Notes: generated from the letters alone by a model not told the origin. A stretch of 64,000 nucleotides of DNA from Cupriavidus taiwanensis LMG 19424 (GCF_000069785.1 NC_010528.1:248001-312000); one strand, 5' to 3'. Positions 36,182 through 45,419 are shown, numbered from the stretch's first letter. Numbers and translations are program-made.

Positions 36182-37159
36182 ATGTCAACACGACGCCAGG
36201 CGCTGATCGCGCTCGCTGCCGCCTGCGCCGCCGGAGCCTCCGGCAGCGCGTTCGCACAACCGTGGCCGGCGCGGCCGATCCGCATGGTGGTGCCGTTCCC
36301 GCCGGGCTCGTCGCCCGACCTGATCGCGCGCCTCCTGACCGAAAAGCTGGCCGCCGCGCTGGGCCAGCCGGTGGTGGTGGAAAACCGCCCGGGCGCCGGC
36401 GGCAACATCGGCACCGGCATGGTGGCGCGCGCCGCGCCGGACGGCTACACGCTGCTATTCACCATCAACGGCCCGCTGGTGACCGCGCCCACGCTGTCGC
36501 GCAACCTCAACTACGACCCGTTCCGCCAGCTGGCCCCGGTGACGCTGGTGGCGACCTCGCCCAACGTGCTGGTGGTCGATGCGCGGCTGCCGGCGCACAA
36601 CCTGCGCGAGTTCGTCGCGCTGGCGCGGTCCCGGGCCGGTGAACTGAACTATGGCTCGCCCGGCAACGGCAGCGCCTCGCACCTGGCGATGGAGCAGCTG
36701 AAGGCGATGGCGGGCGTCGACCTGCAGCACGTGCCGTATCCCGGCTTCCCGCAGGTCACCACGGCGATGGTCGGCGGGCAGGTGCAGGCGGCCTTCATGG
36801 TGCCGGCGATCGCGATGCCGCAGGTCAATGCCGGCAAGCTGCGCGTGCTGGCGGTGACCACGACCGGGCGCACGGCGGTGCTGCCGTCGGTGCCTACGGT
36901 GGCGGAATCGGGCTACCCCGGTTTCGAGGCGATTTCCTGGCAGGCCGTGCTGGCGCCCGCGGGCACGCCGCAGGCGGTGATCGACCGGCTCTATCGCGAA
37001 CTGGTGGCGATCATCGGCAGCGCTGACGTGCGCGACAAGATGCGCGCGCAGTATTTCGTGCCGGCCGGCACCGCGCCGGCGTCGCTGCGGCAGACCATGG
37101 CGAGCGAAAAGACGCGCTGGGACAAGGTGATCCGGGCGGCCGGCGTACAGCCGGAGTAG
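36182..37159 (+). CDS. Bug-family tripartite tricarboxylate-type solute-binding protein
   Basis: A 325-residue periplasmic receptor of the TctC/Bug family, greatly expanded in Burkholderiales. A Tat-like or Sec signal (MSTRRQALIALAAACAAGASGSAFAQ) precedes the mature start PWPARPIRMVVPFPPGSSPD. GQPVVVENRPGAGGNIGTGMVARAAPDGYTLL and the two-domain pattern ending ASEKTRWDKVIRAAG are family hallmarks. No TctAB membrane genes are adjacent, so it is an orphan receptor; its ligand is not predictable. It converges with trmL. Confidence 0.92.
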   Translation: MSTRRQALIALAAACAAGASGSAFAQPWPARPIRMVVPFPPGSSPDLIARLLTEKLAAALGQPVVVENRPGAGGNIGTGMVARAAPDGYTLLFTINGPLVTAPTLSRNLNYDPFRQLAPVTLVATSPNVLVVDARLPAHNLREFVALARSRAGELNYGSPGNGSASHLAMEQLKAMAGVDLQHVPYPGFPQVTTAMVGGQVQAAFMVPAIAMPQVNAGKLRVLAVTTTGRTAVLPSVPTVAESGYPGFEAISWQAVLAPAGTPQAVIDRLYRELVAIIGSADVRDKMRAQYFVPAGTAPASLRQTMASEKTRWDKVIRAAGVQPE

Positions 37160-37183
37160 GCCGCACGCCCGCTCCGGCGCGCG

Positions 37184-37654
37184 TCAGCTGCCGCCTGCGA
37201 AGCCGTTCTGGCGCCAGGCCTCGAACACCACCACGGCCACCGTGTTCGACAGGTTCAGGCTGCGGTTGTCCGGCCGCATCGGCAGCCGGATGCGCTGCGC
37301 GGGCGGGAACCACTCGCGGCGCTCGGGCGACAGCCCGCGCGTCTCGGAGCCGAACACGAACCAGTCGCCGGGCCGGAACGCCACCTGGCCGAACGGCGTA
37401 GAGCCGCGCGTGGTCAGGGCGAACATGCGCGTCGGATCGGGTTGTTCGCTGGCCATCAGCGCATCCCAGCTGTCGTGCACGCGCATGGTGGCGTACTCGT
37501 GGTAATCCAGCCCCGCGCGGCGCATGCGCGCGTCGTCCAGCGGAAACCCCAGCGGTTTGACCAGGTGCAGCTGAGCGCCGGTGTTGGCACACAGGCGGAT
37601 CACATTGCCGGTGTTGGGCGGGATTTCCGGTTCGACCAGGACGACGTTAAACAT
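37184..37654 (-). CDS. trmL: tRNA (cytidine/uridine-34-2'-O)-methyltransferase
   Basis: A 156-residue SPOUT-class methyltransferase. MFNVVLVEPEIPPNTGNVIRLCANTG is the family N-terminus; the knotted C-terminal part has FVFGSETRGLS (motif 2) and IRLPMRPDNRSLNLSNTVAVVVFE (motif 3). It methylates the ribose of the wobble base in tRNA-Leu isoacceptors. The length is typical. Confidence 0.95.
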   Translation of the reverse strand: MFNVVLVEPEIPPNTGNVIRLCANTGAQLHLVKPLGFPLDDARMRRAGLDYHEYATMRVHDSWDALMASEQPDPTRMFALTTRGSTPFGQVAFRPGDWFVFGSETRGLSPERREWFPPAQRIRLPMRPDNRSLNLSNTVAVVVFEAWRQNGFAGGS

Positions 37655-37739
37655 GATGCGGGCGATGGCGGGCGCGCGGCGCCCTTCGTCAGAACGGTGC
37701 GCAGCTTACCGCGCGCCTGTGCCCCTGTCATCCCGCCGG

Positions 37740-38597
37740 CTACGGCGTGCGCAGCGCGACGATCACGCTGACCCGGGAAGCGCCCCGCGCCTTGAGCACG
37801 GCGGCGGCCTCATGCAGGGTCGCTCCGGACGTCATCACATCGTCCACCAGCGCGACGTGCAGGCCGTCGAGCCGCATGGCGCGCGTGAGTGCGAACGCGC
37901 CCTGCAAGTTCACCTGCCGCGCGGCCAGGTCCAGGGCGCGCTGGCTGCCGGTGTCGCGTTGGCGTTGCAGCAGCACCGGGTCGGTGTGCAGGCCCAGGCG
38001 GCGCGCCAGCGGCCGCGCGATTTCCCAGGCCTGGTTGAAACCGCGCGCGGCCAGCCGTTGCGGCGACAGCGGCACCGGCGCGATCAGGTCGGGTGCGGCA
38101 TGGCGGGCCACGGCCCAGGCCCCGGGCAGGCCCTCGGCCAGCCTGGCGGCGAGCCAGGCCGCCAGCGGCAGGGCATGGCCGAACTTGAGCGCCAGCACCA
38201 GCTGGTCCTGCGGCGCGGCATAGTCGCCGAGCGTATGGGCGTGGTCGAAGGCGCGCGGCGAGGCGGCGCAGGCCGGGCAATGGCGATGCCGCCCGAGCGC
38301 CAGTGCGCAGACCGTGCAGCGCCGCACCGGGCGCAGCAGGTCGGCGGCGCAGGGCGTGCAAACCACGTGGCGCTGCACCGTCCCGCACAGCACGCATGCG
38401 CTGGGCAGCAGCTGCTCGCGCGCACGGGACAGCGCGCGGCCGGCGGCGCCGGCAGCCCGCGCGGCGCGCGCGTATACTTGCCGTCCGGCCGCGGCCCATC
38501 GGGCGTGGCGGCCGGGTTCGTCCGGCGCCAGGGGCAGTGCCTGCCCGCGCGCCGGTTCCTGGTTTTCTTGCTGCCTTGTCTGCCCGTGTCCCTGCAT
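37740..38597 (-). CDS. comF: ComF-family phosphoribosyltransferase-like protein
   Basis: The ComF core is clear: an N-terminal zinc-type Cys set (ACVLCG, VVCTPCAADLL, RRCTVCAL, HCPACA), then LVLALKFGHALPLAAWLA, DLIAPVPLSPQRLAARGFNQ and the PRPP-binding motif VALVDDVMTSGATLHEAA. ATG at 38597 gives 285 residues, longer than most ComF (about 230), with a Pro/Ala/Arg-rich N-tail; the true start may be nearer ACVLCG. Members support DNA uptake or recombination; biochemical activity is not settled. Its 5' end overlaps the divergent methyltransferase start by 12 bp. Confidence 0.85.
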   Translation of the reverse strand: MQGHGQTRQQENQEPARGQALPLAPDEPGRHARWAAAGRQVYARAARAAGAAGRALSRAREQLLPSACVLCGTVQRHVVCTPCAADLLRPVRRCTVCALALGRHRHCPACAASPRAFDHAHTLGDYAAPQDQLVLALKFGHALPLAAWLAARLAEGLPGAWAVARHAAPDLIAPVPLSPQRLAARGFNQAWEIARPLARRLGLHTDPVLLQRQRDTGSQRALDLAARQVNLQGAFALTRAMRLDGLHVALVDDVMTSGATLHEAAAVLKARGASRVSVIVALRTP

Positions 38598-39539
38598 GCC
38601 GCCGATTCTCCCGATGCCTTCCTGCCGCCCGCGCGCCTGACCCGGCTCGCCTTCGACCGGCGCAGCCGCGGCTTCGGCCAGCTCGATTTCCTGCTGGGCG
38701 AGATCGGCCGCCGCATGCAGGAGCGCATGGAGGTGATCCGCCTGGCGCCGCAACGCGCGCTGGATATCGGCTGCGGCCATGGCCAGGGCCTGGCCGGATT
38801 GCGGGCGCGCTTTCCGGACGCGCAGATCGCCGGCCTGGACATCTCCGGCGCGATGCTGGCCGAGGCCGGCCAGCGCGATCCGCAGCGCCGGCCCGGCTGG
38901 ATCGGCCGCATGCTGGGCAAGCGGCCGCTGTTCGACCTGGTCCAGGGCGATCTTGCCACACTGCCTTTTGCGCCCGCGAGCTTCGATCTGCTGTGGTCCA
39001 ACCTGGCCCTGCACTGGCATCCGGAGCCGCACCGCGTGTTTCCGGAATGGCACCGGGTGACGCGTGACGAAGGGCTGGTGCTGTTCTCGCTGTTCGGCCC
39101 GGACACCCTGAAGGAGCTGCGCGCGGCCTTCGCCGAGGTTGACGAGGCGCCCCATACGTTGCGCTTTGTCGACATGCACGATATCGGCGACATGCTGGTG
39201 CACAGCGGCTGGTCGACGCCGGTGATGGACATGGAAACCCTGACCGTGACCTACGAGTCGCCCGCCACGCTGCTGCGCGAGGTACAGGCCTTCGGCGGCC
39301 TGCGCGCGCACGCCGGGGTGCCGCCGCAGGGCCTGCGCGGGCGTGGCTGGTACCAGGCGCTGACGCAGGCGCTGGAGCGGCGGCGCAACGCCGACGGCGT
39401 GATTCCGCTGAGCTTCGAGATCGTCTACGGCCATGCCTGGAAACTGGCCCCCCGCGGCGCGCAGGCACGCGACGGCGAAGGCCGCGCGGTGGTGCCGCTG
39501 GACCAGATCGGCCGTGCAAAACCGCGTCGCGCAGGTTAA
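38586..39539 (+). CDS. BioC-like SAM-dependent methyltransferase
   Basis: About 317 residues from GTG at 38586, the only reasonable start before the conserved LTRLAFDRRSRGFGQLDFLLGEI. The SAM fold shows LDIGCGHGQGLAGL (motif I), GLDISGAMLAEA (motif II) and FDLLWSNLALHWHPEP (motif IV), as in malonyl-ACP methyltransferase BioC and its NDUFAF5 relatives. It could be the biotin-pathway BioC, but no other bio genes are near, and the distance of the C-terminal half from E. coli BioC is not judged here. The start overlaps the divergent comF start. Confidence 0.78.
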   Translation: MSLHAADSPDAFLPPARLTRLAFDRRSRGFGQLDFLLGEIGRRMQERMEVIRLAPQRALDIGCGHGQGLAGLRARFPDAQIAGLDISGAMLAEAGQRDPQRRPGWIGRMLGKRPLFDLVQGDLATLPFAPASFDLLWSNLALHWHPEPHRVFPEWHRVTRDEGLVLFSLFGPDTLKELRAAFAEVDEAPHTLRFVDMHDIGDMLVHSGWSTPVMDMETLTVTYESPATLLREVQAFGGLRAHAGVPPQGLRGRGWYQALTQALERRRNADGVIPLSFEIVYGHAWKLAPRGAQARDGEGRAVVPLDQIGRAKPRRAG

Positions 39540-39669
39540 AACTGAGTTAACTTGCGCCGGTGGCGGATTGCCGCAAACATAGTGCCGGCGCGGCGGGCAG
39601 GGCGATGGCAGCATCCTGGCCCATGCACAGAATCAGGCGGCGCGCAAGCCTTGCGGTCAAGTCGCGCCC

Positions 39670-39698
39670 TTGTCCGTGTATGGGAAGCGCCCTATAAT
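39670..39698 (+). promoter_or_regulatory. Sigma-70 promoter of the DUF2244-cta cluster
   Basis: TTGTCC (39670-39675), 17-bp spacer, TATAAT (39693-39698). The start would lie near 39705, about 105 nt before the DUF2244 gene and 670 nt before ctaC. Confidence 0.75.
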
Positions 39699-39808
39699 GC
39701 GCCAGTTTGTCGCAGTGGTCCCCTGGCACAAGAACGTCCTGGTTTGCACGCACTGTGCGGTCCGGACGCCATCGTCCCGGGTGTGCATCCGATGCAGAGT
39801 GGTTGGCG

Positions 39809-40318
39809 ATGCAAGACTTGGGTATCGCATTCCAGACGGCAGGTGGTGACTCCGGCGGAAATCTCGACGGACCTTCCTCCTCGCCCCACGACTGGCTGAT
39901 GAAGCGCAATTGCTCGCTGAGTCCCCGCCAGGTCGGCTGGTTTTACCTCTCGATCCTCACGGTTTCGCTTGCCATCGCGTTGTTTTTCGCCTGGCAGGGG
40001 TCGTGGCTCGTGCTGCCGTTTGCCAGCATCGAGCTGATCGGGCTGGGCATCGCCCTGCTGGTGTATGCGCGCCATGCGACGGACTATGAGCGCGTCAGCA
40101 TCACCGACGGCACGCTGGTCGTGGAGACAGCCAGCGCCGGACGGGTGACGCGCCAGGAATTCAATCCGTGCTGGGTGCGGATCGAACTGGGTGAATCGTT
40201 CCGCGCGCTGGTGACGCTGCGCTCGGGCGCGCGTGCGGTACAGGTGGGGTGTTACGTGGACCCGTACCGGCGACGCAAGTTCGCGCAGGAGCTCGCAGCG
40301 GCCTTGCGCCGCCTCTGA
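39809..40318 (+). CDS. DUF2244-domain membrane protein
   Basis: A 169-residue protein (ATG at 39809; an internal ATG at 39899 is an alternative that would remove a low-complexity N-tail). RNCSLSPRQVGWFYLSILTVSLAIALFFAW and LPFASIELIGLGIALLVYARHATDYERV hold two membrane helices, followed by a cytoplasmic beta-rich tail (WVRIELG, VQVGCYVDPYRRRKFAQEL). DUF2244 proteins are consistently found just before ctaC in proteobacteria, which suggests a part in oxidase assembly, though the function is unknown. It lies 58 bp upstream of ctaC. Confidence 0.82.
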   Translation: MQDLGIAFQTAGGDSGGNLDGPSSSPHDWLMKRNCSLSPRQVGWFYLSILTVSLAIALFFAWQGSWLVLPFASIELIGLGIALLVYARHATDYERVSITDGTLVVETASAGRVTRQEFNPCWVRIELGESFRALVTLRSGARAVQVGCYVDPYRRRKFAQELAAALRRL

Positions 40319-40376
40319 GAGGCGGCGGAAGCGGCGGCGGGGACAGATTTGAATCTGTAAATTGGGTAGATAACAA

Positions 40377-41639
40377 ATGAAAATGTGGAAGAAGGCATCC
40401 GCAGTTTGTCTGGCCGGCGCGTCCCTGCTTGCCAGCCAGGCGGCGTCCGCGGTCAGCGACATGCCGGGCGGCCCCGCCGTGCGCCAGCTCAACCTGACCG
40501 AGCCGGTTACCAAGATCGCCGAACAGATTCACTGGCTGAACTGGATGATGCTGATCATCTGCACGGTGATCTTCATCGCGGTGTTCAGCGTGATGTTCTA
40601 TTCCATCTTCACGCACCGCAAGGCCAAGGGCGCCAAGCCTGCCTCCTTCCACGAGAGCATCACCGTCGAGGTGGTCTGGACCATCGTCCCGTTCCTGATC
40701 GTGATCGCCATGGCCCTGCCGGCCACCAAGACCGTGGTCGCGATGAAGGACACCACCAACTCCGACGTCACCATCAAGGCCACCGGCTACCAGTGGAAGT
40801 GGGGCTATGACTACCTGAAGGGCGAAGGCGAGGGCATCTCCTTCGTCTCGACCCTGACCACCCCGCGCGAGCAGATCAACAACGAGCAGGCCAAGTCGAA
40901 CACCTACCTGATGGAGGTGGACAACGAGCTGGTGGTGCCGGTCAACAAGAAGATCCGCATCGTCACCACCGCCAACGACGTGATCCACGCCTGGATGATC
41001 CCGGCCTTCGGCGTGAAGCAGGATGCGATCCCGGGCTTCGTGCGCGACACCTGGTTCAAGGCCGAGAAGATCGGCGTGTACCGCGGCCAGTGCGCCGAGC
41101 TGTGCGGCAAGGAACACGCCTTCATGCCGATCGTGGTGCGCGTGGTCTCCGACGCCGACTACACCAAGTGGGTCGACGGCAAGAAGAAGGAGCTGGCGGC
41201 CAAGGCCGACGATCCCAACAAGACCTGGACCCTGGACGAAGCCAAGGTGCGCGGCGAGAAGATCTACGCGGCCAACTGCGCGGTCTGCCACCAGCCCAAC
41301 GGCAAGGGCGCCGGCGCGTTCCCGGCGCTGGACGGCTCCAAGATCGTGAACGGCCCGAAGGCCGGCCAGATGCACATTCTGCTGGAAGGCAAGGGCGGCA
41401 TGCCGTCGTGGAAGCAGCTGTCGGACACCGAGCTGGCCACGGTCATGACCTATACGCGCAACGCCTGGGGCAACAAGACGGGTGAAGTGATCCAGCCGGG
41501 CGAATTCGTGGGCGCCCGCGCGGGCAAGTTCCCCGAAGGCGGCGGCGCGGCCGGCGGCGAAGCGCCGAAGGCCGAAGCCAAGCCGGCCGCTCAGGCTGAC
41601 AAGCAGGCCAGCCTCGCGGGCAACCGCGTCGCAGGCTGA
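40377..41639 (+). CDS. ctaC: Cytochrome c oxidase subunit II with fused cytochrome c domain
   Basis: A 420-residue protein. A signal peptide (ends ASQAASA) is followed by two membrane helices and the cupredoxin domain. CuA ligands are seen in the early His of NDVIHAWMIP and in Cys239, Cys243, His247 and Met250 (CAELCGKEHAFM). A C-terminal class I cytochrome c has Cys301-A-V-Cys304-His305, as in caa3-type oxidases, with a Met ligand likely in GGMPSWKQL. It receives electrons and passes them to subunit I. A final Ala/Pro/Lys-rich tail (EAPKAEAKPAAQ) is disordered. First subunit gene of the cluster, 38 bp before ctaD. Confidence 0.97.
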   Translation: MKMWKKASAVCLAGASLLASQAASAVSDMPGGPAVRQLNLTEPVTKIAEQIHWLNWMMLIICTVIFIAVFSVMFYSIFTHRKAKGAKPASFHESITVEVVWTIVPFLIVIAMALPATKTVVAMKDTTNSDVTIKATGYQWKWGYDYLKGEGEGISFVSTLTTPREQINNEQAKSNTYLMEVDNELVVPVNKKIRIVTTANDVIHAWMIPAFGVKQDAIPGFVRDTWFKAEKIGVYRGQCAELCGKEHAFMPIVVRVVSDADYTKWVDGKKKELAAKADDPNKTWTLDEAKVRGEKIYAANCAVCHQPNGKGAGAFPALDGSKIVNGPKAGQMHILLEGKGGMPSWKQLSDTELATVMTYTRNAWGNKTGEVIQPGEFVGARAGKFPEGGGAAGGEAPKAEAKPAAQADKQASLAGNRVAG

Positions 41640-41677
41640 CCCGCTGAAGACAGAACAGGATTAGAGGAGCATTTGCG

Positions 41678-43285
41678 ATGAGTACTGCTACCCCGGACGC
41701 ACTCGCCCATCCGCACGATCACGCGCATGACGACCACGCGCACGATCACCCGCATGGCTGGCGCCGCTGGCTGTTCGCCACCAACCACAAGGACATCGGT
41801 ACGCTGTACCTGCTGTTCTCGTTCATCATGCTGCTGTCGGGCGGCGTGCTGGCACTGCTGATCCGCCTGGAACTGTTCGAGCCGGGCCTGCAGTTCTTCC
41901 GCCCCGAGCTGTTCAACCAGTTCACCACCATGCACGGCCTGGTGATGGTGTTCGGCGCGATCATGCCGGCCTTCGTCGGCTTCGCCAACTGGATGATCCC
42001 GCTGCAGATCGGCGCGTCCGACATGGCGTTCGCGCGCATGAACAACTTCAGCTTCTGGCTGATGCCGCCGGCCGCGCTGCTGCTGGCGGGCTCGTTCTTC
42101 GCCCCGGGCGGCGCTACCGCCGCGGGCTGGACCCTGTACGCGCCGCTGTCGGTGCAGATGGGCCCGGGCATGGACATGGCCATCTTCGCCATGCACATCA
42201 TGGGCGCGTCGTCGATCATGGGCTCGATCAACATCATCGTGACCATCCTCAACATGCGCGCCCCCGGCATGACGCTGATGAAGATGCCGATGTTCTGCTG
42301 GACCTGGCTGATCACCGCCTACCTGCTGATCGCCGTGATGCCGGTGCTGGCCGGCGCCATCACCATGGTGCTGACCGACCGCCACTTCGGCACCAGCTTC
42401 TTCTCGGCCGCCGGCGGCGGCGACCCGGTGATGTACCAGCATATCTTCTGGTTCTTCGGCCATCCCGAGGTCTACATCATGATCCTGCCGGCTTTCGGGA
42501 TCATCTCGCACGTGGTGCCGGCGTTCGCGCGCAAGCGCCTGTTCGGCTACAGCTCGATGGTGTACGCCACCGCCTCGATCGCCATCCTGTCGTTCATCGT
42601 GTGGGCGCACCACATGTTCACCACCGGCATGCCGGTGACGGGCCAGCTGTTCTTCATGTACGCGACCATGCTGATCGCGGTGCCGACCGCCGTGAAGATC
42701 TTCAACTGGATCGCCACCATGTGGCGCGGCTCGATGACCTTCGAGACCCCGATGCTGTTCGCGATCGGCTTTATCTTCGTGTTCACCATCGGCGGCTTCA
42801 CCGGCCTGATGCCGGCGGTGGCACCGATCGACATCCAGCTGCAGGACACCTACTTCATCGTGGCGCACTTCCACTATGTGCTGGTGGCCGGCTCGCTGTT
42901 CGCGCTGTTCGCAGGCTTCTACTACTGGGGTCCGAAGTGGAGCGGCTTCATGTACAACGAAGCCCGCGGCCAGATCCACTTCTGGGGTTCGCTGATCTTC
43001 TTCAACGTGACCTTCTTCCCGATGCACTTCCTGGGCCTGGCCGGCATGCCGCGCCGCTATGCCGACTACCCGACCCAGTTCGCGGACTTCAACGCGATCG
43101 CGTCGATCGGTGCGCTCGGCTTCGGCTTGATGCAGGTGTATTTCTTCTTCTTCGTGGTGCTGCCGTCGTACCGCGGCGGCCAGCAGGCCGCGGACAAGCC
43201 CTGGGATGGCGCCGAGGGCCTGGAGTGGACCGTGCCGTCGCCGGCGCCGTTCCACACCTTTGAAGTTCCCCCGCAGGTCCGCTAA
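41678..43285 (+). CDS. ctaD: Cytochrome c oxidase subunit I
   Basis: A 535-residue, 12-helix catalytic subunit. The low-spin haem His is in TTMHGLVMVF, CuB ligands in WFFGHPEVYIMILPAFG (His-Tyr crosslink pair) and WAHHMFTTGM, and the haem a3/a ligands in AHFHYVLVAG. The HPEVY and K-channel residues are intact, so it is a functional A-type oxidase. The His/Asp-rich N-tail (PHDHAHDDHAHDHPHG) could hold metal. It pumps protons while reducing O2. It follows ctaC by 38 bp. Confidence 0.98.
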   Translation: MSTATPDALAHPHDHAHDDHAHDHPHGWRRWLFATNHKDIGTLYLLFSFIMLLSGGVLALLIRLELFEPGLQFFRPELFNQFTTMHGLVMVFGAIMPAFVGFANWMIPLQIGASDMAFARMNNFSFWLMPPAALLLAGSFFAPGGATAAGWTLYAPLSVQMGPGMDMAIFAMHIMGASSIMGSINIIVTILNMRAPGMTLMKMPMFCWTWLITAYLLIAVMPVLAGAITMVLTDRHFGTSFFSAAGGGDPVMYQHIFWFFGHPEVYIMILPAFGIISHVVPAFARKRLFGYSSMVYATASIAILSFIVWAHHMFTTGMPVTGQLFFMYATMLIAVPTAVKIFNWIATMWRGSMTFETPMLFAIGFIFVFTIGGFTGLMPAVAPIDIQLQDTYFIVAHFHYVLVAGSLFALFAGFYYWGPKWSGFMYNEARGQIHFWGSLIFFNVTFFPMHFLGLAGMPRRYADYPTQFADFNAIASIGALGFGLMQVYFFFFVVLPSYRGGQQAADKPWDGAEGLEWTVPSPAPFHTFEVPPQVR

Positions 43286-43362
43286 GGCGGTACCCGCGTA
43301 ACCAGGCCGTGAAAGGGGCGGCAGCGTCCGCCCCTTTCGCGCCGGCAGGTATCAAGACCGTT

Positions 43363-43494
43363 ATGCAGTCTCCAGACAAAAGCCCGTCACCCCCGGACCA
43401 CAAGGCCGCCAACCGGCGCCTTGGCCTGATCCTGTTGTCGATCGTGGTGGTTTTCTTTCTGGGGTTCTTCGCCAAGATGAAGTTCCTTGGCTGA
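43363..43494 (+). CDS. Cytochrome oxidase small assembly protein
   Basis: A 43-residue protein with an N-terminal Pro/Lys tail (MQSPDKSPSPPDHKAANRR) and one membrane helix (LGLILLSIVVVFFLGFFA). Such small single-helix proteins between ctaD and ctaG are regular in Burkholderiales oxidase clusters. ATG at 43363 is chosen since upstream in-frame residues look non-coding. The stop is 17 bp before ctaG. Its role in oxidase assembly is inferred from position only. Confidence 0.72.
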   Translation: MQSPDKSPSPPDHKAANRRLGLILLSIVVVFFLGFFAKMKFLG

Positions 43495-43511
43495 GGCGGC
43501 AGGGTAGCGAG

Positions 43512-44147
43512 ATGAGCATCGAGCAGCAGTCGCGAAGGGAAGCGCACAAGGAAGCGGGGAGGGAAGCGGACAAGCGCTTCAACCGCGGCATGATGCTGCG
43601 CCTGGTCGTGATCGTTGCCGTGATGTTCGGCTTTGGCTACGCGCTGGTGCCGCTGTACAAGAAGATCTGCGAAATCACCGGCATCAACGTGATCACCACC
43701 CGCGAGCTGCATGGCGCGGTCAAGAACACGCAGATCGACAAGAGCCGCACCATCACGGTGGAATTCGACTCCAACGCGCGCGGGCCCTTCGCCTTCCGGC
43801 CGGTGAAGAACAGCATGGAAGTGCATCCCGGCGAGATGGCGACGATCGTCTACGAGGTGGCCAACGGGCAGCCGCGCGATATCTCGGCGCAGGCCATCCC
43901 GAGCTACGCGCCCAAGCAGGCGACCCAGTATTTCATGAAGCTGGAGTGCTTCTGCTTCAAGCAGCAGACGCTCAAGGCGAACGAGGCGCGCGAGATGCCG
44001 GTGGTGTTCGTGATCGATCCCGCGCTGCCCAAGGATGTGAAGAGCATTACGCTGTCGTACACCTTCTTCGAGGTGGGCACGCCGGTGGCGCAGGCGCCCG
44101 AAGGCCAGCTGGCGCCGCAGCCCGCACCGGCCGGCAAGGGCATCTGA
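43512..44147 (+). CDS. ctaG: Cytochrome c oxidase assembly protein CtaG (Cox11)
   Basis: A 211-residue protein with an N-terminal cytoplasmic segment, one helix (MMLRLVVIVAVMFGFGYALVPLY) and a periplasmic Ig-like domain. Copper-binding cysteines are in ECFCFKQQTL (CFCF motif), as in Cox11. It inserts CuB into subunit I. IEQQSRREAHKEAGREADK is a charged N-tail. It follows the small assembly gene by 17 bp and ends 42 bp before the DUF2970 gene. Confidence 0.95.
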   Translation: MSIEQQSRREAHKEAGREADKRFNRGMMLRLVVIVAVMFGFGYALVPLYKKICEITGINVITTRELHGAVKNTQIDKSRTITVEFDSNARGPFAFRPVKNSMEVHPGEMATIVYEVANGQPRDISAQAIPSYAPKQATQYFMKLECFCFKQQTLKANEAREMPVVFVIDPALPKDVKSITLSYTFFEVGTPVAQAPEGQLAPQPAPAGKGI

Positions 44148-44189
44148 AGCGAGCGGCTGGCCACAAGCCAGTCAGGCGGAGGACGGGCG

Positions 44190-44414
44190 ATGGATGAGAT
44201 GAAGGACGCGGTCAAGCGCAAGCTGTCGTTTGCGCAGACCATGCGCGCGGTGTTGTGGTCGTTCATCGGCTTGCGCAAGGGCGCGGAGCACGAACGCGAC
44301 ATGGCCCGGCTGAACCCGGTGCATGTGGTGATCGCCGGGCTGATCGCGGCGGCGGTGTTCATCGCGATCCTGGTCGTGATCGTGCGCCTGGTTGTGAGCC
44401 AGGCGGCGGCGTAG
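44190..44414 (+). CDS. DUF2970-domain small membrane protein
   Basis: A 74-residue protein: charged N-half (MDEMKDAVKRKLSFAQTMRAVLWSFIGLRKGAEHERDMARL) and one C-terminal helix (NPVHVVIAGLIAAAVFIAILVVIVRLVV). It matches the DUF2970 family, always found between ctaG and ctaE in betaproteobacteria. The function is unknown; an oxidase-related role is inferred from gene order. GGAGGACGGGCG precedes the ATG. Confidence 0.85.
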   Translation: MDEMKDAVKRKLSFAQTMRAVLWSFIGLRKGAEHERDMARLNPVHVVIAGLIAAAVFIAILVVIVRLVVSQAAA

Positions 44415-44558
44415 CAGGGCAGGAAGGGTAGACAACAAAAGCAGTCGCAGAACAAAGCAACCGCGGCGGCGGGGCCAACCCAGAGGAGGCGGGGGCCTGC
44501 AGTGCCAAGGCGGGGACAACGAATACTGAATCAAAGACTCTGAGCTGGAGATAAAAGA

Positions 44559-45419
44559 ATGAGTGCGAATCGCGCAAACGCTCCGTACTACTTCGTACCG
44601 GGCCCGTCGCGCCACCCCATCACCGCAAGCTTCGGCCTGCTGATGACGGGCGCCGGCGCCGCCGGTTGGGTAAACGGGCAGCCCTGGGCGCCGTACCTGT
44701 GCGGCTTCGGCCTGCTGTGGTTCCTGTTCGTGCTCAAGAGCTGGTTTGGCGACGCCATCAGCGAGTCCGAGGGCGGCATGTACGGCAAGAACATCGACCT
44801 GTCGTTCCGCTGGTCGATGGGCTGGTTCATCTTCTCCGAGGTGATGTTCTTCGCCGCGTTCTTCGGCGCGCTGTTCTACGCCCGGTCCATCGCCATGCCG
44901 TGGCTGGGCGACCTGAACAACAAGATCCTGTGGCCCGACTTCGCCGCGGTATGGCCCAACACCGGCCCGGCCGGCGTGGTGGAAAACTTCCAGACCATGG
45001 GCCCGTGGCCGATCCCGACCATCAACACCGCGCTGCTGCTGATGTCCGGCTTGACGCTGACCTGGGCGCACCACGCGCTGCTGGCCGGCAAGCGCAGCCA
45101 GCTGATCCAGGGTTTGGTGCTGACCATCCTGCTGGGCGCGATCTTCATGTGCTTCCAGGTGTACGAGTACATGCACGCCTACTCGGAACTGAACCTGAAG
45201 CTGAGCTCGGGCATCTACGGCTCCACCTTCTTCCTGCTGACCGGGTTCCACGGCTTCCACGTGACCATGGGCGCGATCATGCTGACGGTGGTGCTGATCC
45301 GCGTGCTGAAGGGCCACTTCACCCCCGAGCACCACTTCGCCTTCGAAGGCGCGGCCTGGTACTGGCACTTCGTTGACGTCGTGTGGCTGTTCCTCTACGT
45401 CGTGGTGTACTGGCTGTAA
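44559..45419 (+). CDS. ctaE: Cytochrome c oxidase subunit III
   Basis: A 286-residue, seven-helix subunit. YYFVPGPSRHPITASFGLLM, FSEVMFFAAFFGALFYAR, LLMSGLTLTWAHHALLAGKR, STFFLLTGFHGFHVTMGAIML and AWYWHFVDVVWLFLYVVVYW are diagnostic. It stabilises subunit I and supports proton uptake. The 144 bp before it hold no other gene. A bidirectional terminator follows the stop. Confidence 0.97.
   Translation: MSANRANAPYYFVPGPSRHPITASFGLLMTGAGAAGWVNGQPWAPYLCGFGLLWFLFVLKSWFGDAISESEGGMYGKNIDLSFRWSMGWFIFSEVMFFAAFFGALFYARSIAMPWLGDLNNKILWPDFAAVWPNTGPAGVVENFQTMGPWPIPTINTALLLMSGLTLTWAHHALLAGKRSQLIQGLVLTILLGAIFMCFQVYEYMHAYSELNLKLSSGIYGSTFFLLTGFHGFHVTMGAIMLTVVLIRVLKGHFTPEHHFAFEGAAWYWHFVDVVWLFLYVVVYWL

Noticed and set aside
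40343..40358. Palindrome ACAGATT-TG-AATCTGT before ctaC
   Set aside because: Short, no T-run, and not linked to any known regulator; likely chance or a minor mRNA hairpin.
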